Below the pieces are notes generated by a model. It was not told the origin of the DNA, did not search any database, and saw nothing but the letters and a program-made list of their open reading frames with translations. A program made the position numbers and the translations under genes. 64,000 nt of DNA from JAQBQH01 sp035607415 (GTDB lineage: Bacteria; Myxococcota_A; Polyangia; Palsa-1104). The DNA lies in the NCBI GenBank assembly GCA_035607415.1, contig DATNAQ010000096.1, positions 124,001 to 188,000 on the forward strand, given 5' to 3'. Shown here piece after piece: positions 17,678 through 26,708 of the stretch; positions within the stretch are counted from its first letter, which is position 1, and each line of letters starts with the position of its first letter.

Positions 17678-18586
17678 CTACTGCCGCGCGTGCGCGGTCA
17701 AGAAGCCCCACGTCGTCGGCGCGAAATTCGCCGTCAGGTTCGGCTTGTGCACGCCGGCGTCGATCGTCCACAGCTCGGCCGCGATCCCCGTCGGACAGCC
17801 GGAGTAGGCCTCGACGCTGGTCTCGTTGCCCGTCAGATCGGACACGAGATCGTAGGTCATCCCCGTCGACGCGATGGCGCCGGTGCACAGGTCGTTGCGC
17901 CCCCACACCGCGATCGTCTCGTGCGCCGACGGGATGCTCGGATCGGGCGGATTGTTCTGCAGGTCGCCGTTGTAGCCGAGCGTCTGATCCGACGTGCCGT
18001 GGATCTCGACCACCGACACCGCGCGCGTCGGCGCGCAGTCGGCCGGATCCTTGGCCACCTGCCCGGCGAGGCTGACGATGGCCACGACGTCCTCGGCGTC
18101 GTCGCACGCCATGCGATGCGCCATCTCCGCGCCCTGCGAGTGGCCGGCGACGAACACGCGCGCCGGATCGATCGCGTACTTCGACTCCATGTCGTGGATG
18201 ATCGCGCGCAGGTAGATGACGTCCCACTCGGGATATTGCATCGGGTTCGGATTCCACGCGTAGCGCGCGTGCAGCGGATCGGGATCGGGCGCGACGAGGA
18301 AGAAGCCCTGCGCGTTGGCGAGATCGGTGTAGCCGAGGTACGCCGCCGTCGTGGAGCTCATGCCGCCGAAGCCGGCGAAGACGAGCAAGAGAGGCCACTT
18401 CTGCGCGTCCGAGTAATTGGCCGGCACCACCCACGGCGTATACGGCCGCTCGGCGAGGAGCTCCGCCTCCGTCGGTGGCGTCATGTCGGGCGGGCCCATG
18501 TCTGTCGGGCCCGCGCCGGACGAGCAACCGGCCGCGAGCGCGAGCGCACCGACGGCAATCGTGCGTGCAAAAGATCCTCGGATCAT
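17678..18586 (-). CDS. LpqC/PHB-depolymerase-type esterase lipoprotein
   Basis: 302 residues starting MIRGSFARTIAVGALALAAG, then Cys, an export signal with lipobox LAAGC and a short Pro-rich linker. The core matches the polyhydroxybutyrate depolymerase/feruloyl esterase (LpqC) family: PLLLVFAGFGG (oxyanion loop), FFLVAPDPDP, a GHSQGAEMAHRMACDDAE nucleophile elbow with Ser near 151, and VVEIHGTSDQTLGYNG carrying the acid residue. A late His in AGVHKPNL may complete the triad. Five or more cysteines suggest disulfides. It should act outside the cytoplasm on esters; the substrate cannot be told from sequence. The next gene diverges, leaving a 67-bp shared promoter region. Confidence 0.85.
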   Translation of the reverse strand: MIRGSFARTIAVGALALAAGCSSGAGPTDMGPPDMTPPTEAELLAERPYTPWVVPANYSDAQKWPLLLVFAGFGGMSSTTAAYLGYTDLANAQGFFLVAPDPDPLHARYAWNPNPMQYPEWDVIYLRAIIHDMESKYAIDPARVFVAGHSQGAEMAHRMACDDAEDVVAIVSLAGQVAKDPADCAPTRAVSVVEIHGTSDQTLGYNGDLQNNPPDPSIPSAHETIAVWGRNDLCTGAIASTGMTYDLVSDLTGNETSVEAYSGCPTGIAAELWTIDAGVHKPNLTANFAPTTWGFLTAHARQ

Positions 18587-18653
18587 CGAACCAATACAGC
18601 ATCGGGCCTGTTGCGAATGCAAGCCTCTGCGTGCGACCTATTGTTTCTCCCTG

Positions 18654-19667
18654 ATGCGCCTCGGCCCGGGCCTGATCCTCGCGACGCTGATCTCCGTATG
18701 CGCCTCGGCCGACGAGCCGCAAACTCCGCACGTCCTGCGCTTCGCCGCCGTGATCCCGCAAGGCACGGTGTGGGCGCGCGAGATGCAAACCTTCGCGCGC
18801 GACGTCGCCAACACCACCGACGGACAGGTGACCTTGAAGTGGTACCTCGGCGGCATCGCCGGCGACGACGTCGAGGCCGGCAAGCGCATCGAGCGCGATC
18901 AGCTCGACGGCGTCGGCGCCGGCTCGTGGCAGTGCGAGCGCTGGGCGCCGTCGGTGATGGTGACGCGCCTGCCCGGCCTCTTCCGCAACCGCGAGGAGCT
19001 GAAGTACGTCGCCACGCGCTTGCGCCCGACGTTCGAGGAGGAGTTTCGCAAGGCCGGCTTCGTGCACCTCGGCGACGCGCAGGTCGGCGGCAGCATCGTC
19101 TTTCTGCGCAAGCCCGTGCACACGTTCGCGGAGCTCGAGCACGTGCGGCTCTGGTCGCTCGACATCGACGCGGTCAAGACGCGCCTGCTCAGCGCCGTCG
19201 GGCTGACGATCGTGCCCATGTCGTTCGATCAGTCGCGCGCCGCCTACGACAGCGGGCGCGTCGACGGCTTCTCCGCGCCACCGACGGGCGCGCTCGCCTT
19301 CCAGTGGTCGACGCAGGCGCGCTACGCGCTGCCGCTCGCCACCGATTACATCTGGGCGTGCCTGGTGGTCTCGACGCGCGCCTTCGATCGCCTGACCTTC
19401 GAGCAGCAGCGCGCGGTGCGGGCCGCCGCGGCGAAGTTCATGACTCGCTTCGACGAGGCCGGCGCGCAGGTCGACGATGAGCTGCTGCATGGCCTCTTCG
19501 CCAGGCAGGGCGTGACCATGCTGCCGGTGGACGACAAGCTGCGCGCCGATTACGCGGCCGCGGCGCACGCGGTCTGGGACAAGCTCGACGAACGGACGAT
19601 CCCGATCCCGAAGACGCTGATCCGGCAGGTCCAGGCGATGCTGACCGTCTATCGCGCCTCCCATTAG
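18654..19667 (+). CDS. TRAP-type (DctP-like) periplasmic binding protein, orphan
   Basis: 337 residues from ATG 18654, with a signal peptide (LGPGLILATLISVCASA). The body follows the DctP fold: HVLRFAAVIPQGTVWAREM, LKWYLGGIAGDD, IERDQLDGVGAGSWQ, MVTRLPGLFRNREEL, and the hinge region GRVDGFSAPPTGALAFQW. No DctQ or DctM membrane subunits are nearby, so any transport partner is remote, or the protein serves another purpose. A paralogue with the same organisation lies at 26709-27743. Both keep two cysteines, here in GSWQCERW and IWACLVVS, which could form a disulfide. Ligand unknown. Confidence 0.82.
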   Translation: MRLGPGLILATLISVCASADEPQTPHVLRFAAVIPQGTVWAREMQTFARDVANTTDGQVTLKWYLGGIAGDDVEAGKRIERDQLDGVGAGSWQCERWAPSVMVTRLPGLFRNREELKYVATRLRPTFEEEFRKAGFVHLGDAQVGGSIVFLRKPVHTFAELEHVRLWSLDIDAVKTRLLSAVGLTIVPMSFDQSRAAYDSGRVDGFSAPPTGALAFQWSTQARYALPLATDYIWACLVVSTRAFDRLTFEQQRAVRAAAAKFMTRFDEAGAQVDDELLHGLFARQGVTMLPVDDKLRADYAAAAHAVWDKLDERTIPIPKTLIRQVQAMLTVYRASH

Positions 19668-19798
19668 TGTGGGGGGTCGTGTCACCGGTGCGCAGTGGGA
19701 GGTTACAGTCCAGAGCGCGCAAACCGGGCACACCCGTGTCCTAGCTATCGGAAATCACGTGGGCCGTCGCGAAACCGGCGCCGGCCCGCGGCTTGCTG

Positions 19799-21631
19799 GT
19801 GGTGGCGAATTGGACTCTTGCGCCCGAGAGGTGTCCGACGGGAACGTTCGCCCGAGCCGAGCAGCTGATCGCCGCCGCGCGCTATCGCGAGGCGATCCGC
19901 TACTGCCAAGAGGAGCTGGCGGCGTCGCCGCGCTGCGTGACGCTGCGGCTGTGGCTGGCGCGCGCGCTTCTGGCCGACGGCGCGGGTGCGCGCGGCGTGG
20001 CCGAGCTCGAGGAGTGCCTGCGGATCGATCCGACGTCGTCGATGGCGCGCGACATGCTGCAGGATCTCGGCGTGGCGGTGCCGTCGCTGCCGCTGCCCGG
20101 CGCGGCGGCGAAGAAGCCGAGCGTGGTGCGCGAGCGCGCGGTCGTGGCGTACGCGCCGCCGGCGAAAAAGGCGCCGCCCGCGACGAAGACGCAGGCGCCG
20201 CCGACGAGGACGCACGCGCCGCCGACGAAGACGCAGGCGCCGCCGACGAGGACGCAGGCGCCGCCGGCGAAGACGCAGGCGCCGCCGGTGAAGACGCAAA
20301 CGCCGCCGAAGCCGAAAGCGGCACCGAAGAGGCCGTTGCCGCCGATCGAAGTCTACGAGCCGGCGAGCATGTACGAGCACGAGCGTGCGCGCGCGCAGCC
20401 GCTGGCGCACGGCTACGAGCCCGAGCGCGTCGTGTTCGCGCCGTCGCCGCGCGTGGTCTATTCGGCGCCGTCGCTGTCGTCGCTGCCGCCGCCGGTCGTG
20501 CCCGCGGCGCTGCCGATCGTCGTACCCTCGCCGGTGGCCGCGCGCCCGCAGCCGCGGCCGACGCCGCTGCCGACCTTCGCGCCGCCGCCGCCGCTCGCGC
20601 CGACCTCGTCGCTGACGCCGCTGCCGGAGCTCGGCCCGCCGACGATCGGCATGTCGCGGCTGCCCGGCTTCGAGCCGCTGCCGTTGCCGCCGCCACCGTC
20701 GCCGTCGCCGCTGCGCATCGCCCACGATCCGCCGGCCAAGCGCCGCCGCGCGGCGTCGCGCCGGCGCCAGACGTTCGCCAGCCCGTTCGCCGATCCGGTC
20801 GAGCAGTCCAAGCCCTCGCGGGCCGCGTCGCGCTGGGAGCGCCCGCTCGGCATCGAAGAGCGCAAGCCTCGGCGCTCGGCGCGCATCGCCGTGATCGCCG
20901 GGGCGCTGCTCGGCGCCGCGTTCTTGTGGCACGTCGTGCATGACGACAAGGCGTCGCTGCCGGCGGCCGTCGTCGTCGCCGCGTCGCGCCCGACGCCGGA
21001 GCCGCCCATCGCCAAGGCCGACACCGCGCCGCCCGTCGACGGCCTGGACAATGACGTCTGGATTCATCCGCTCGCCGGGCCCGAGCGCCGCATGCCCGAG
21101 CGCGACAGCCGCCTCTTCGGCGCCGAGCGTGTCGGCGATCGCCCGTCGGAGTGCCGCGGCGGCCACTGCGGCGTCGACCTCGCCGGCGCCTACGGCGAGC
21201 CCGTCTACGCGGTGCACGACGGCGTCGTCGAGCGCGTGCAGCGCAACCTCAACCCCGATCACGGCGGCCGCTACGTCCGCCTCGGCCACCGCAACGGCAC
21301 CATCGCCACGCAGTACTTCCACCTCTCGGAGATCCCGCGCCGCCTCGCCGAGGGCGTGACCGTCAAGGCCGGCGACGTCATCGGCTACGTCGGCCTCACC
21401 GGCGTCAAGCACTCCGAGCCGCACCTGCACTTCACCATCGAGGTGCAGGATCCGAAGGCGCCCGGGATGATCGGACGCTACCTCGATCCCGAGCCGCTCG
21501 TCGCCATCTGGCCGCTGCGCGTGTCGCCCAAGGGCGATCCGCTGCGCATCTCCAACACTGCCGCGCCGGGGCTCGCGCGCGGCTTCTTGCGCCGTCGCCA
21601 TCGCCCGCATCACGCGGCGGAAGCCGAGTAG
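19799..21631 (+). CDS. TPR / Pro-rich / single-helix protein with M23 (LytM) peptidase domain
   Basis: About 610 residues. Start codons TTG 19793, GTG 19799 and GTG 19802 are all possible; no good Shine-Dalgarno decides. An N-terminal TPR-like helical pair (RAEQLIAAARYREAIRYC) is followed by a Lys/Thr/Pro repeat region and a long Pro-rich stretch, then one membrane helix (IAVIAGALLGAAFLWHVVH, about 361-380). The C-terminal domain carries M23 metal ligands: GHCGVDLAGAYGEP (HxxxD, near 455) and HLHFTIEV (HxH, near 541). The topology would put TPRs in the cytoplasm and the peptidase in the periplasm, where it could cleave peptidoglycan cross-links or act in division or morphogenesis. Confidence 0.85.
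   Translation: MVANWTLAPERCPTGTFARAEQLIAAARYREAIRYCQEELAASPRCVTLRLWLARALLADGAGARGVAELEECLRIDPTSSMARDMLQDLGVAVPSLPLPGAAAKKPSVVRERAVVAYAPPAKKAPPATKTQAPPTRTHAPPTKTQAPPTRTQAPPAKTQAPPVKTQTPPKPKAAPKRPLPPIEVYEPASMYEHERARAQPLAHGYEPERVVFAPSPRVVYSAPSLSSLPPPVVPAALPIVVPSPVAARPQPRPTPLPTFAPPPPLAPTSSLTPLPELGPPTIGMSRLPGFEPLPLPPPPSPSPLRIAHDPPAKRRRAASRRRQTFASPFADPVEQSKPSRAASRWERPLGIEERKPRRSARIAVIAGALLGAAFLWHVVHDDKASLPAAVVVAASRPTPEPPIAKADTAPPVDGLDNDVWIHPLAGPERRMPERDSRLFGAERVGDRPSECRGGHCGVDLAGAYGEPVYAVHDGVVERVQRNLNPDHGGRYVRLGHRNGTIATQYFHLSEIPRRLAEGVTVKAGDVIGYVGLTGVKHSEPHLHFTIEVQDPKAPGMIGRYLDPEPLVAIWPLRVSPKGDPLRISNTAAPGLARGFLRRRHRPHHAAEAE
20183..20308 (+). repeat. six tandem 21-bp repeats inside the M23 protein gene
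   Basis: Six consecutive copies of a 21-bp unit (consensus acgaagacgcaggcgccg plus ccg) encode six heptapeptides of the type T-K/R-T-Q-A-P-P. The copies differ at a few positions, mainly Lys/Arg and Thr/Ala/Val alternations, and stay in frame. The product is a basic, proline-rich flexible linker between the cytosolic TPR part and the membrane helix. Confidence 0.9.
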
Positions 21632-21632
21632 C

Positions 21633-22901
21633 TCAGCCGATCGCGAGCAGCGCCAGCGACACGAGCAGCGTCGGCACCAGCACCAGCGTCCCCATGCGCA
21701 CGAAGCGGCCGATGGTGACGCGCACGCCGGCGCGCCGGAGGAGCTCCATCCACAAGAGCCCCGCCAGCGATCCCAGCGGCAACAGGCGCGGCCCGAGATC
21801 TCCGCCGACGAGCGCGGCATAGAGCGCGCGATCCGAGCCGTGCCCGAGCGCCAGCAGGTTCAAGATCGACATCGGGTGATTGTCGACGAGCGCCGAGCCC
21901 ACCGCCGCGCCGCCGCCGACGATCGCCAGCTGCAGCGTGCTGCCGTCGGGCGCCGCGTGATACAGCGACGCCAGCGAGCCGGCCACGCCGACGTGGCGCA
22001 GCCCGGCGACGATGAGGAACACGCCCCACAAGAAGAGCAGGATGTCGACGCTCACGTGCCGCGCCAGCGTGCGCGCCGGCGCCACCGCGTGCAGGCGTGC
22101 CCAGCCGAACGTCGCCAGCGCGCCGGCGACCGTGACGCTCCAGATCTGCAGCCCGAGCGCCGCCGCGAGCGGATACGCGCCGACGACGATCACCAGGAGC
22201 GCCACCACGCCGCGCTCGGCTGCGTGCCGCGGCGGCACCACCACCGCGCGCGGCGCCGCCTGCGCCGTCCCGAGCACGCGCGCGAAGCGCCAGCGGAGCA
22301 GGGCCCAGGTCACGAGCGCGCCCGCCGCCGAGATCGGCAGCATCGTCGCCGCGTAGGCATTGAAGTGAATGCCGGCGTACTCGGCGACGATCATGTTCAT
22401 CGGATTCGAGACCACGAGCGGCGCCACGCCGGGCGCGAGGAACACCGCGAACGCGAACGCCTCGACGACGTCTTCACGCCCCGGATAGAGCCGCCGCCCG
22501 AGCGCGACCACGAGCGGCGTCAACAGGAGCACCGCCGCGTCGTTGTTGAGCAGCGACGGCGTGGCCAGGCTCGCCGCGAACACCAGCGCGAACGCCCGCG
22601 CCGCCGACGTGCGCCGCGCGTAGCTCTCGAGGTACGCCGCCAGCCGCTCGAACGCGCCCACCTCGGCGACGACGCCGGTCATGAGCATGATGCCGGCGAC
22701 CGAGACCAGCGGCCGCCATTGCACGCGCATCGCCGCCGTCAGATCGGCGACGGTCACGAGGCGCAACAGCATCAGCACGGTGAGCCCGAGGAGCGCGGCG
22801 ATCCCCGGCGTCACGCGCAGCTGCGACGGGCGGAGCCGCGGCCGCGCCAGGGCCAGGGTCACCGTCATCGCCAGCGTCGAGTACGCGGCCGCCTGGACCA
22901 T
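21633..22901 (-). CDS. ArsB/NhaD-type membrane permease (ion transporter superfamily)
   Basis: 422 residues with about 10-12 hydrophobic segments and almost no soluble domain. Conserved features of the ArsB/NhaD permease family are present: SLLNNDAAVLLLTPLVVALG (the NNDA motif), APLVVSNPMNMIVAEYAG in the matching second half, and GSALVDNHPMSILNLLAL. Members exchange Na+/H+, export arsenite or move other anions; no ArsR, ArsC or ArsA is nearby, so arsenite export is not supported and the substrate stays open. The gene converges with the M23 gene with 1 bp between their stops, and no terminator hairpin is visible between them. Confidence 0.82.
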   Translation of the reverse strand: MVQAAAYSTLAMTVTLALARPRLRPSQLRVTPGIAALLGLTVLMLLRLVTVADLTAAMRVQWRPLVSVAGIMLMTGVVAEVGAFERLAAYLESYARRTSAARAFALVFAASLATPSLLNNDAAVLLLTPLVVALGRRLYPGREDVVEAFAFAVFLAPGVAPLVVSNPMNMIVAEYAGIHFNAYAATMLPISAAGALVTWALLRWRFARVLGTAQAAPRAVVVPPRHAAERGVVALLVIVVGAYPLAAALGLQIWSVTVAGALATFGWARLHAVAPARTLARHVSVDILLFLWGVFLIVAGLRHVGVAGSLASLYHAAPDGSTLQLAIVGGGAAVGSALVDNHPMSILNLLALGHGSDRALYAALVGGDLGPRLLPLGSLAGLLWMELLRRAGVRVTIGRFVRMGTLVLVPTLLVSLALLAIG

Positions 22902-22985
22902 TCCGGCGCCATCGTTGCACGGCGCAGGCCACGAAATCGATTTGTAACTACCGGATTTTACGCGGCCCTCCTGGGGGCCGACGCC

Positions 22986-23738
22986 TCAGGGCACGACGCC
23001 GTCGTACTCGACGTGGGCGTAGGTTCCGAGCCGCGTGTTGTACGCGAGGTACCAGCCCGGGTGATCGGGATCCTCGTAGAGCACGATGTCGTCGGCGTCC
23101 CAGTTCCAATCGTCGACGTAGCCGAGATCGTCGGGCGCGACGAGGAAGTACGACGAGCCGAACCAGAAGCGGTGGCGGGGCGCGTCCCAGCCGCGCAGGC
23201 GATAGACGTGGTTGTGGCCGATCGCGCCGTGGAAGTGGCCGTGTGGCCACGGCCGGCCCATTCGATAGCGCTCGTCCTCGCCGCCGCTCTCGTGCCCGAC
23301 CCAATGGCCGTCGTGCTCGACGTGCGGGCGCTCGGCGGGCGGCACCCGCGGCGGCGCGTGCTCGACGGGCGGCGCGTTGTGGATCGGCGGCGGCGGCCCA
23401 ACGACGGTGCCGCCCGGACGCGGCGCCGGCGGCGCATGCGAGACCGGCGGCGCCGGCGGCGCGTGCGAGACCGGCGGTGCCGACGGCGCGTGCGCGATCG
23501 GCGGCGCCACCGGCGCGTGCGCGACCGGCGACGGACCACGCGGCGGCCCCGACGGAAAGTGCGCCGGCGGCGCGTGCGTGACCGGCGCCGGGGCCGGGTG
23601 CGCGGCCGGTGGTGGCGCGCCGCCGTGTGCGGGCGGTGGAGGCCCGCCGCCGCCGTGCTCGTGCTGGGCGGCGGCCGGCAGCGCCAACGCCATCGTCGCT
23701 ACCGTGATCGCGATACGCCCGATGCACACGTTGCGCAT
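22986..23738 (-). CDS. secreted Pro/His-rich protein with C-terminal aromatic domain
   Basis: About 250 residues from ATG 23738 (MRNVCIGRIAITVATMALAL, signal peptide ending PAAAQ). Residues about 25-150 are a low-complexity region with repeats such as VSHAPPAPP and PIAHAPSAPP, encoded by repeated ggcgcgtgcgagaccggcgg-like DNA. The last about 100 residues look like a folded domain rich in Trp, Tyr, His and Asp (RFWFGSSYFLVAPDDL, WNWDADDIVLYEDPDHPGW). The end WYLAYNTRLGTYAHVEYDG resembles short SH3-like or 'DUF3300/BcpO-like' tails, but no family is assigned. His clusters could bind metal. A cupredoxin gene lies 51 bp upstream on the same strand. Confidence 0.7.
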   Translation of the reverse strand: MRNVCIGRIAITVATMALALPAAAQHEHGGGGPPPPAHGGAPPPAAHPAPAPVTHAPPAHFPSGPPRGPSPVAHAPVAPPIAHAPSAPPVSHAPPAPPVSHAPPAPRPGGTVVGPPPPIHNAPPVEHAPPRVPPAERPHVEHDGHWVGHESGGEDERYRMGRPWPHGHFHGAIGHNHVYRLRGWDAPRHRFWFGSSYFLVAPDDLGYVDDWNWDADDIVLYEDPDHPGWYLAYNTRLGTYAHVEYDGVVP

Positions 23739-23789
23739 CGCGATCACGTAAGCAACGGATGACGCCATGCAAGCGGGCGTCGCGGCTCA

Positions 23790-24356
<567 letters not shown>

Positions 24357-24534
24357 GAGGCACCTCCGAGCGGTGGGGACTTGCAATGCCGCCACCAGCG
24401 ACTGGAAGGCGCTTACGAACGCGCGCCGATCTGCCGTCGCGACGCGAGAATTTCCGCGAGGCACACGAGTGTTGCCGTCGGAGATTGGAGGATCGAAAGG
24501 GAAGTGGCACGCGTCGGGCGCGCGCTGTCGAGCA

Positions 24535-25068
24535 TTACATGGACGAAGGGGGCGTGAGCTTCTTGATGCGCAGATAGGTGACGATGTTGCCGTAGTGCTC
24601 GTTGTCGTGCGACACGTTCACGTCGAGCGCGTTGAATCGGATCATCTTCATCTTGAAGAGCTCGATCGGCGTCGTCAGCTCCTTGTCCGTCGTCGCGGCG
24701 TAGACGGCGTCGCAATAGGCGAACGCGTCGGCGAGCGCCTTCTTCAGCCCGTCCTTGGTCGTCACCGTCTTCTCGATGTTGAGCGACGGCTTCTTCTCGC
24801 CCTTGGCGGCGCTGCAGAACATGTACGACGCGTCGGCGATGTGGCCGATGAGCTGCCCGAAGCTGCGCACGTCGGGCGACGGCTTGAACGCGTACTCCGC
24901 CGGCGGCATCAGGTCGGCGGCCTTGGTGATGAAGCCGTTGACCCGATCGAATCCCATCTTCATCGACGAGGTCAGCGGATTGTTCGGATCCATCTTCGGC
25001 ATGTTCTTGGGCTGCGCGACGGCGAGCGGGGCAACGGCGAGCACGATGACGATGATCAGAGTACGCAT
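24535..25068 (-). CDS. secreted DinB-family protein
   Basis: 177 residues with a signal peptide (LIIVIVLAVAPLAVA) and the Shine-Dalgarno gggagga ahead of ATG 25068. The mature part is a four-helix DinB/YfiT-like bundle: SMKMGFDRVNGFITKAADLM, FGQLIGHIADASYMFCSAA, and the C-terminal VSHDNEHYGNIVTYLR. The spaced histidines (HIAD and HDNEH) are the usual metal triad of DinB proteins. The family contains thiol transferases and enzymes acting on small molecules; an exported member is less common and its reaction is unknown. The neighbouring pirin and FMN reductase genes are on the same strand, but 35 bp or more separate them. Confidence 0.88.
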   Translation of the reverse strand: MRTLIIVIVLAVAPLAVAQPKNMPKMDPNNPLTSSMKMGFDRVNGFITKAADLMPPAEYAFKPSPDVRSFGQLIGHIADASYMFCSAAKGEKKPSLNIEKTVTTKDGLKKALADAFAYCDAVYAATTDKELTTPIELFKMKMIRFNALDVNVSHDNEHYGNIVTYLRIKKLTPPSSM

Positions 25069-25103
25069 GCGGTCTCCTCCCGAAGGGGCCGCACCCTAAC
25101 ACG

Positions 25104-26018
25104 TCATTCGGGGAGCGGGATGAACTCCTTGTCGTCGCCGGGCACCTTGGGGAAGCGGCCCGCGCGCCAGTCGGCCTTGGCCTCTTCGATGCGCGCGGCC
25201 GAGCTGGCGACGAAGTTCCAGAAGATGTGGCGCTCGCCGTCGAGCGGCGCGCCGCCGAGGAGCATGATGCGCGCCGCCGACTGCGCCGTCACCGTCACGG
25301 GTACGCCCCGGCGCAGCACCAGCATCTGGCCGCCACCGAAGCGCTGCCCGTCGAGCCGCACCTCTCCGTCGGCGACATAGACGGCGCGCTCTTCGTGCTC
25401 GTCGGGCAGCGCCAGCGTCGCGCCCGCGGCGAGCCGCGCGTCGACGTACAAGGTCGGCGAGGCCACGCCCACCGGCGAGGTCGCGCCGAACGCCGTGCCG
25501 GCGAGCACGCGCAGCCGCGCGCCGTCGCGCACCACCTCGGGAATCGCCGCCGCGTCGTGATGCTCGAAGCGCGGCGCGTCGGCCTCGCGCGCCGTCGGCA
25601 GCGCCACCCACGCCTGGATGCCGTCGAGCGCGCCGCCGCGCGCGCGCACCGCCGGCGGCGTGCGCTCGGAGTGGACGATGCCGCGTCCGGCCATCATCCA
25701 GTTCACCGCGCCGGGGCGAATCGGCTGCGCCGAGCCGAGGCTGTCGCGATGCATGATCTCGCCTTCGAACAGATAGGTCACCGTCGCCAGCGCGATGTGC
25801 GGATGCGGCCGCACGTCGATGCCGTGCCCCGGTTCGAGCTCGCTCGGCCCCATGTGGTCGAAAAAGATGAACGGCCCCACCAGGCGCCGCTCGGCGGACG
25901 GCAAGAGCCGCCGCACGGTGAAGCCGCCGAGATCGCGCGGCCGCCCGTCGAGCACCAGGCTCACGATCGGATCGTCCTTCTTGGCGCACTCCGGCTCGCG
26001 ATCGGGCAGTGAGCTCAT
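25104..26018 (-). CDS. pirin family cupin protein
   Basis: 304 residues. The start has two consecutive ATGs (26021 and 26018); the aaaggagg Shine-Dalgarno is 3 bp from the first and 6 bp from the second, so 26018 is preferred. The first is part of an ATGA overlap with the FMN reductase stop. Pirin signatures are clear: FIFFDHMGPSEL, then HPHIALATVTYLFEGEIMHR with the metal-binding histidines, GAVNWMMAGRGIVHSE, and a second cupin with the C-terminal IFWNFVASS motif. Pirins bind Fe and several have quercetinase activity or act in redox sensing. Coupling with a flavin reductase suggests a quinone or oxidative-stress role, by inference. Confidence 0.93.
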   Translation of the reverse strand: MSSLPDREPECAKKDDPIVSLVLDGRPRDLGGFTVRRLLPSAERRLVGPFIFFDHMGPSELEPGHGIDVRPHPHIALATVTYLFEGEIMHRDSLGSAQPIRPGAVNWMMAGRGIVHSERTPPAVRARGGALDGIQAWVALPTAREADAPRFEHHDAAAIPEVVRDGARLRVLAGTAFGATSPVGVASPTLYVDARLAAGATLALPDEHEERAVYVADGEVRLDGQRFGGGQMLVLRRGVPVTVTAQSAARIMLLGGAPLDGERHIFWNFVASSAARIEEAKADWRAGRFPKVPGDDKEFIPLPE

Positions 26019-26665
26019 CATTCGCCTCCTTTCGACGGTGGTTGGATGCGCGACTCTTCCTCGAGGGCGCGCGTGATCTCCTGCTTGCGCGGCGTCTCCT
26101 CGCCGCAGCACAGCGGCGCCACCGCTTCGGCCAGCCGATAGAAGCCGGTCACCTGATTCTGCAACCGCTCGCGCGCGCCGGCGTCGGTGAGCGCGCCGTC
26201 GGCGTCGAACGCCTTGTCGGCATGCGCGAGCGCGAACATGTCGGGGAAGACGAGCGCGCCGCAGCCTTCGAGCGGGATGCGCGTCTGCCACAAGCCGCGG
26301 ATGCCGCCGATGGCCCCCGGCGACGCCGACACGAGGTAGATGCTGCGCCCGCGCCACGGCATCGGCCGCGCGCGCGAGATCCAATCGATCGCGTTCTTGA
26401 GGATCCCCGGGATCGAGTAGTTGTACTCGGGGCTCCCGATGACCAGTGCACTGGCCGCCTCGATGCGCTTGCGCATCGCCTCGGCGCCGGGCGGCAGCCC
26501 TTCGGCGGTCTGAAGATCGTAGTCGTAGAGCGGCATGTCGAAATCGCGAAATTCGGCGAGATCGACGTCGGCGCCGATCCCGCGCAACATCTCGGCGACG
26601 ACAGCGACCAGCTTCTGGTTGTACGAGCCTTTGCGTAGCGACGCGGCGAACGCGAGGATTCTCAT
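26018..26665 (-). CDS. NADPH-dependent FMN reductase (ArsH/chromate-reductase type)
   Basis: 215 residues starting MRILAFAASLRKGSYNQKLV, with the flavodoxin-like FMN phosphate loop SLRKGSYN. The family signature GSPEYNYSIPGILKNAIDW is exact, and SASPGAIGGIRG binds the flavin ring region. It is predicted to reduce quinones, chromate or azo compounds with NADPH. The Shine-Dalgarno gaagggg precedes ATG 26665. The stop overlaps the pirin start, so both are one transcriptional and translational unit. A 43-bp region separates it from a divergently oriented binding-protein gene. Confidence 0.93.
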   Translation of the reverse strand: MRILAFAASLRKGSYNQKLVAVVAEMLRGIGADVDLAEFRDFDMPLYDYDLQTAEGLPPGAEAMRKRIEAASALVIGSPEYNYSIPGILKNAIDWISRARPMPWRGRSIYLVSASPGAIGGIRGLWQTRIPLEGCGALVFPDMFALAHADKAFDADGALTDAGARERLQNQVTGFYRLAEAVAPLCCGEETPRKQEITRALEEESRIQPPSKGGE

Positions 26666-26708
26666 GTCGACCCCTTCGGCAAAAGGTAAGACATGATAGG
26701 TTGAACGC

